From: Chloroflexota bacterium
Lineage (GTDB): Bacteria; Chloroflexota; Dehalococcoidia; GIF9; UBA5629
NCBI GenBank assembly: GCA_016875975.1
Contig: VGOF01000059.1
Location: forward strand, 1 to 8,091
Length of the DNA stretch: 8,091 bases
Reading direction: 5' to 3'
The notes under the pieces were generated by a model. The model did not search any database, had not been told where the DNA came from, and saw nothing but the letters and a program-made list of their open reading frames with translations. This document shows, in pieces, positions 7,222 through 8,091 of this stretch (its first letter is position 1; each line of letters begins with the position of its first letter). A program made the translations under genes and the position numbers.

Positions 7222-7277
7222 AGGCATTAAATTGTGCTCAAATGCTGAACGAACTATCAAAGTGGCTCTCGCTGACG

Positions 7278-7306
7278 TTGATTCCTAAGATGACTTACTA
7301 TATAAT
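7278..7306 (+). promoter_or_regulatory. Sigma-70 promoter of the toxin-antitoxin operon
   Basis: TTGATT (7278-7283) and a perfect TATAAT (7301-7306) are separated by exactly 17 bases, which is near-consensus sigma-70 geometry. Transcription should begin near 7313, about 27 bases before the antitoxin GTG. It diverges from the glyS promoter candidate. Confidence 0.75.
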
Positions 7307-7322
7307 TGATGTAATACATTAT
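7302..7322. promoter_or_regulatory. Palindromic candidate operator over the toxin-antitoxin promoter
   Basis: ATGTAATACAT (7309-7319) is a perfect odd palindrome. An overlapping dyad pairs ATAAT (7302-7306, within the -10) with ATTAT (7318-7322). Both cover the -10 and expected transcription start. AbrB-type antitoxins usually repress their own promoters by binding AT-rich dyads, so this is a plausible autoregulatory operator; binding is inferred only. Confidence 0.45.
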
Positions 7323-7339
7323 CTGGACGGTAAACCGAA

Positions 7340-7603
7340 GTGAGAACCGTGCTAAACAAGACAACGATAACCAAAAAGGGGCAAGTGGTCATTCCGGCCG
7401 ACATAAGAAAGCGACATAATATACGCGCTGGGCAAAAATTTCTGGTCGAGGACATGGAAGACGAGATACGCCTAATACCCATACAAACCATTTCCATAAA
7501 GCAAGCCAGCGGATGGTTGAAGACGAAAAGAGGCGCTTCAGAATTATTGCAGGAGATCCGCAGTCTAGACCAAGAACATGAAGCAAGATTCCATCGTATT
7601 TGA
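7340..7603 (+). CDS. AbrB/SpoVT-type antitoxin (VapB-like)
   Basis: This is an 87-residue protein with an N-terminal swapped-hairpin AbrB/SpoVT/MazE DNA-binding domain (about 6-48: TTITKKGQVVIPADIRKRHNIRAGQKFLVE, then EIRLIPI) and a charged C-terminal tail (about 52-87) of the kind that binds and blocks a PIN toxin. The start is taken as GTG at 7340; GTG at 7349 is possible, and neither has a strong ribosome site. Its end overlaps the PIN-toxin gene by 26 bases, the usual antitoxin-first arrangement of type II systems. A strong promoter with an overlapping palindrome lies just upstream, so autorepression by this protein or its complex with the toxin is likely. The VapB role is inferred from domain and neighbour. 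Confidence 0.88.
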   Translation: MRTVLNKTTITKKGQVVIPADIRKRHNIRAGQKFLVEDMEDEIRLIPIQTISIKQASGWLKTKRGASELLQEIRSLDQEHEARFHRI

Positions 7604-8006
7604 CACCTTCGCCCTGCTCACATTCCTAAAAGGCGAAGACGACTCAACAAAGGTGGGTGGATACCTCCACAAGATACAGGACAAGCAGCTTGCCGGCTAC
7701 CTCTCAGCAGTGAATCTCTCCGAGCTCTACTACATTACAATGAGAGAAAACGGCTATGAGGATGCGGAGGTTCTAGCAGCAAGCCTGAAAGACTGGGGGC
7801 TGCAGATAACAACGGCAGATGAAGAACTGGCTAAGAGAGCAGGGCAGCTAAAAGCACAATATGCCATTCCTCTGGCAGATGCCTTCGCCGCTGCTACCGC
7901 ACAAGCAGCGCGAACTCGCCTCTTGACTGGCGACCTCGACTTTCAGAAACTAGAGCAAGAGATACAAATAGAATGGATAAGCCGGGGCAGCTCAAAAAAA
8001 CCTTAA
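7578..8006 (+). CDS. vapC: PIN-domain ribonuclease toxin (VapC-like)
   Basis: This 142-residue protein is a PIN-fold ribonuclease of the VapC type, the toxin of a type II toxin-antitoxin pair; VapC toxins cleave specific RNAs, often tRNAs or rRNA, using Mg2+ or Mn2+. The expected acidic residues are present: D9 in VFDTFALL, E49 in NLSELYYI, D101 in IPLADAFAAATA, and D119 (with D121) in LLTGDLDF. The active site therefore appears intact and length is typical. The gene overlaps the antitoxin by 26 bases and has only a weak ribosome site, so translation is probably coupled. At the 3' end an A7 run (7994-8000) sits in the reading frame as A-AAA-AAA and lies in the overlap with the next gene. The RNA target cannot be told from sequence. 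Confidence 0.9.
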   Translation: MKQDSIVFDTFALLTFLKGEDDSTKVGGYLHKIQDKQLAGYLSAVNLSELYYITMRENGYEDAEVLAASLKDWGLQITTADEELAKRAGQLKAQYAIPLADAFAAATAQAARTRLLTGDLDFQKLEQEIQIEWISRGSSKKP

Positions 8007-8091
8007 AACTACTAGCCATTACCTCTCTTGTTATTCTGGCAACCATATCCTGCAGGCCTGGCTTGCCACCCGCCACCCCTCCACAGCCTAT
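7973..8091 (+). CDS. Putative lipoprotein, N-terminal fragment cut by window edge
   Basis: An open frame runs from ATG 7973 to the end of the window (39 full codons). The translation has a charged start (MDKPGQLKKTLK), a hydrophobic stretch (LLAITSLVILATI), a Cys at 27 within ATISC, and a Pro-rich region (RPGLPPATPPQP). This is the layout of a lipoprotein signal peptide and tether, although the -3 position before the Cys is Thr rather than the usual Leu/Val/Ile. It overlaps the end of vapC by 34 bases in another frame, and no strong ribosome site is visible, so it may rely on translational coupling. The mature protein lies beyond the window and its function is unknown. Confidence 0.6.
   Translation, partial: MDKPGQLKKTLKLLAITSLVILATISCRPGLPPATPPQP

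Noticed and set aside
7168..7339. Possible T-box riboswitch upstream of the glycyl-tRNA synthetase gene.
   Set aside because: No conserved T-box sequence or terminator/antiterminator structure is visible, and the candidate promoter leaves only a very short leader.
1..8091. CRISPR arrays, insertion sequences, tRNA or rRNA genes, attachment sites.
   Set aside because: No regularly spaced repeats, transposase frames, terminal inverted repeats or structural RNA signatures were seen on either strand by eye.

Overview
The window is an 8.1 kb piece of a bacterial chromosome of moderate GC content with compact, operon-like packing. The single-chain glycyl-tRNA synthetase with a zinc-ribbon insertion, the Cache-HAMP-GAF-HisKA_3 sensor kinase with a NarL-type regulator, and bacterial-style Shine-Dalgarno sites fit an environmental bacterium. 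A Chloroflexota (Dehalococcoidia-like) origin is a tentative guess from protein style only, with no marker-gene support.

Layout. Positions 1-1414 (+) hold the C-terminal four fifths of an adenine deaminase gene cut by the window edge. A 19-base gap with a strong ribosome binding site leads into an FMN-dependent nitronate monooxygenase / FabK-like gene (1434-2393, +). A short convergent junction with a weak possible terminator hairpin separates this from a minus-strand block. In transcription order that block is: glycyl-tRNA synthetase (7167-5806), a membrane sensor histidine kinase (5786-3639), its overlapping NarL/LuxR-type response regulator (3651-3007), then, after a 187-base gap, a stand-alone receiver-domain protein (2807-2415). 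Divergent from the synthetase on the plus strand is a toxin-antitoxin pair: an AbrB/SpoVT-type antitoxin (7340-7603) and an overlapping PIN-domain VapC toxin (7578-8006), behind a near-consensus sigma-70 promoter that overlaps a palindromic candidate operator. The window ends inside a new gene (from 7973, overlapping vapC) whose visible 39 residues look like a lipoprotein signal peptide.

How the parts relate. The kinase and regulator are almost certainly a cognate pair: they overlap by 13 bases and the kinase has the HisKA_3 catalytic core that typically partners NarL-type regulators. The nearby receiver-only protein resembles the regulator's receiver domain but has no DNA-binding domain, so it could be a phosphate sink, a competitor or an allosteric partner. 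The synthetase leads into the kinase with a 19-base gap, so a housekeeping gene and a signalling system may share a transcript. Adenine deaminase and the nitronate monooxygenase look co-transcribed, but no metabolic link between them is evident.

No clearly new system is visible. The most unusual points are the kinase/regulator/orphan-receiver module next to glyS, a G8 tract inside the kinase gene, substitutions in adenine deaminase, and the vapC/lipoprotein gene overlap with an A7 slippery-type tract. No CRISPR array, insertion sequence, tRNA, rRNA or T-box was seen.
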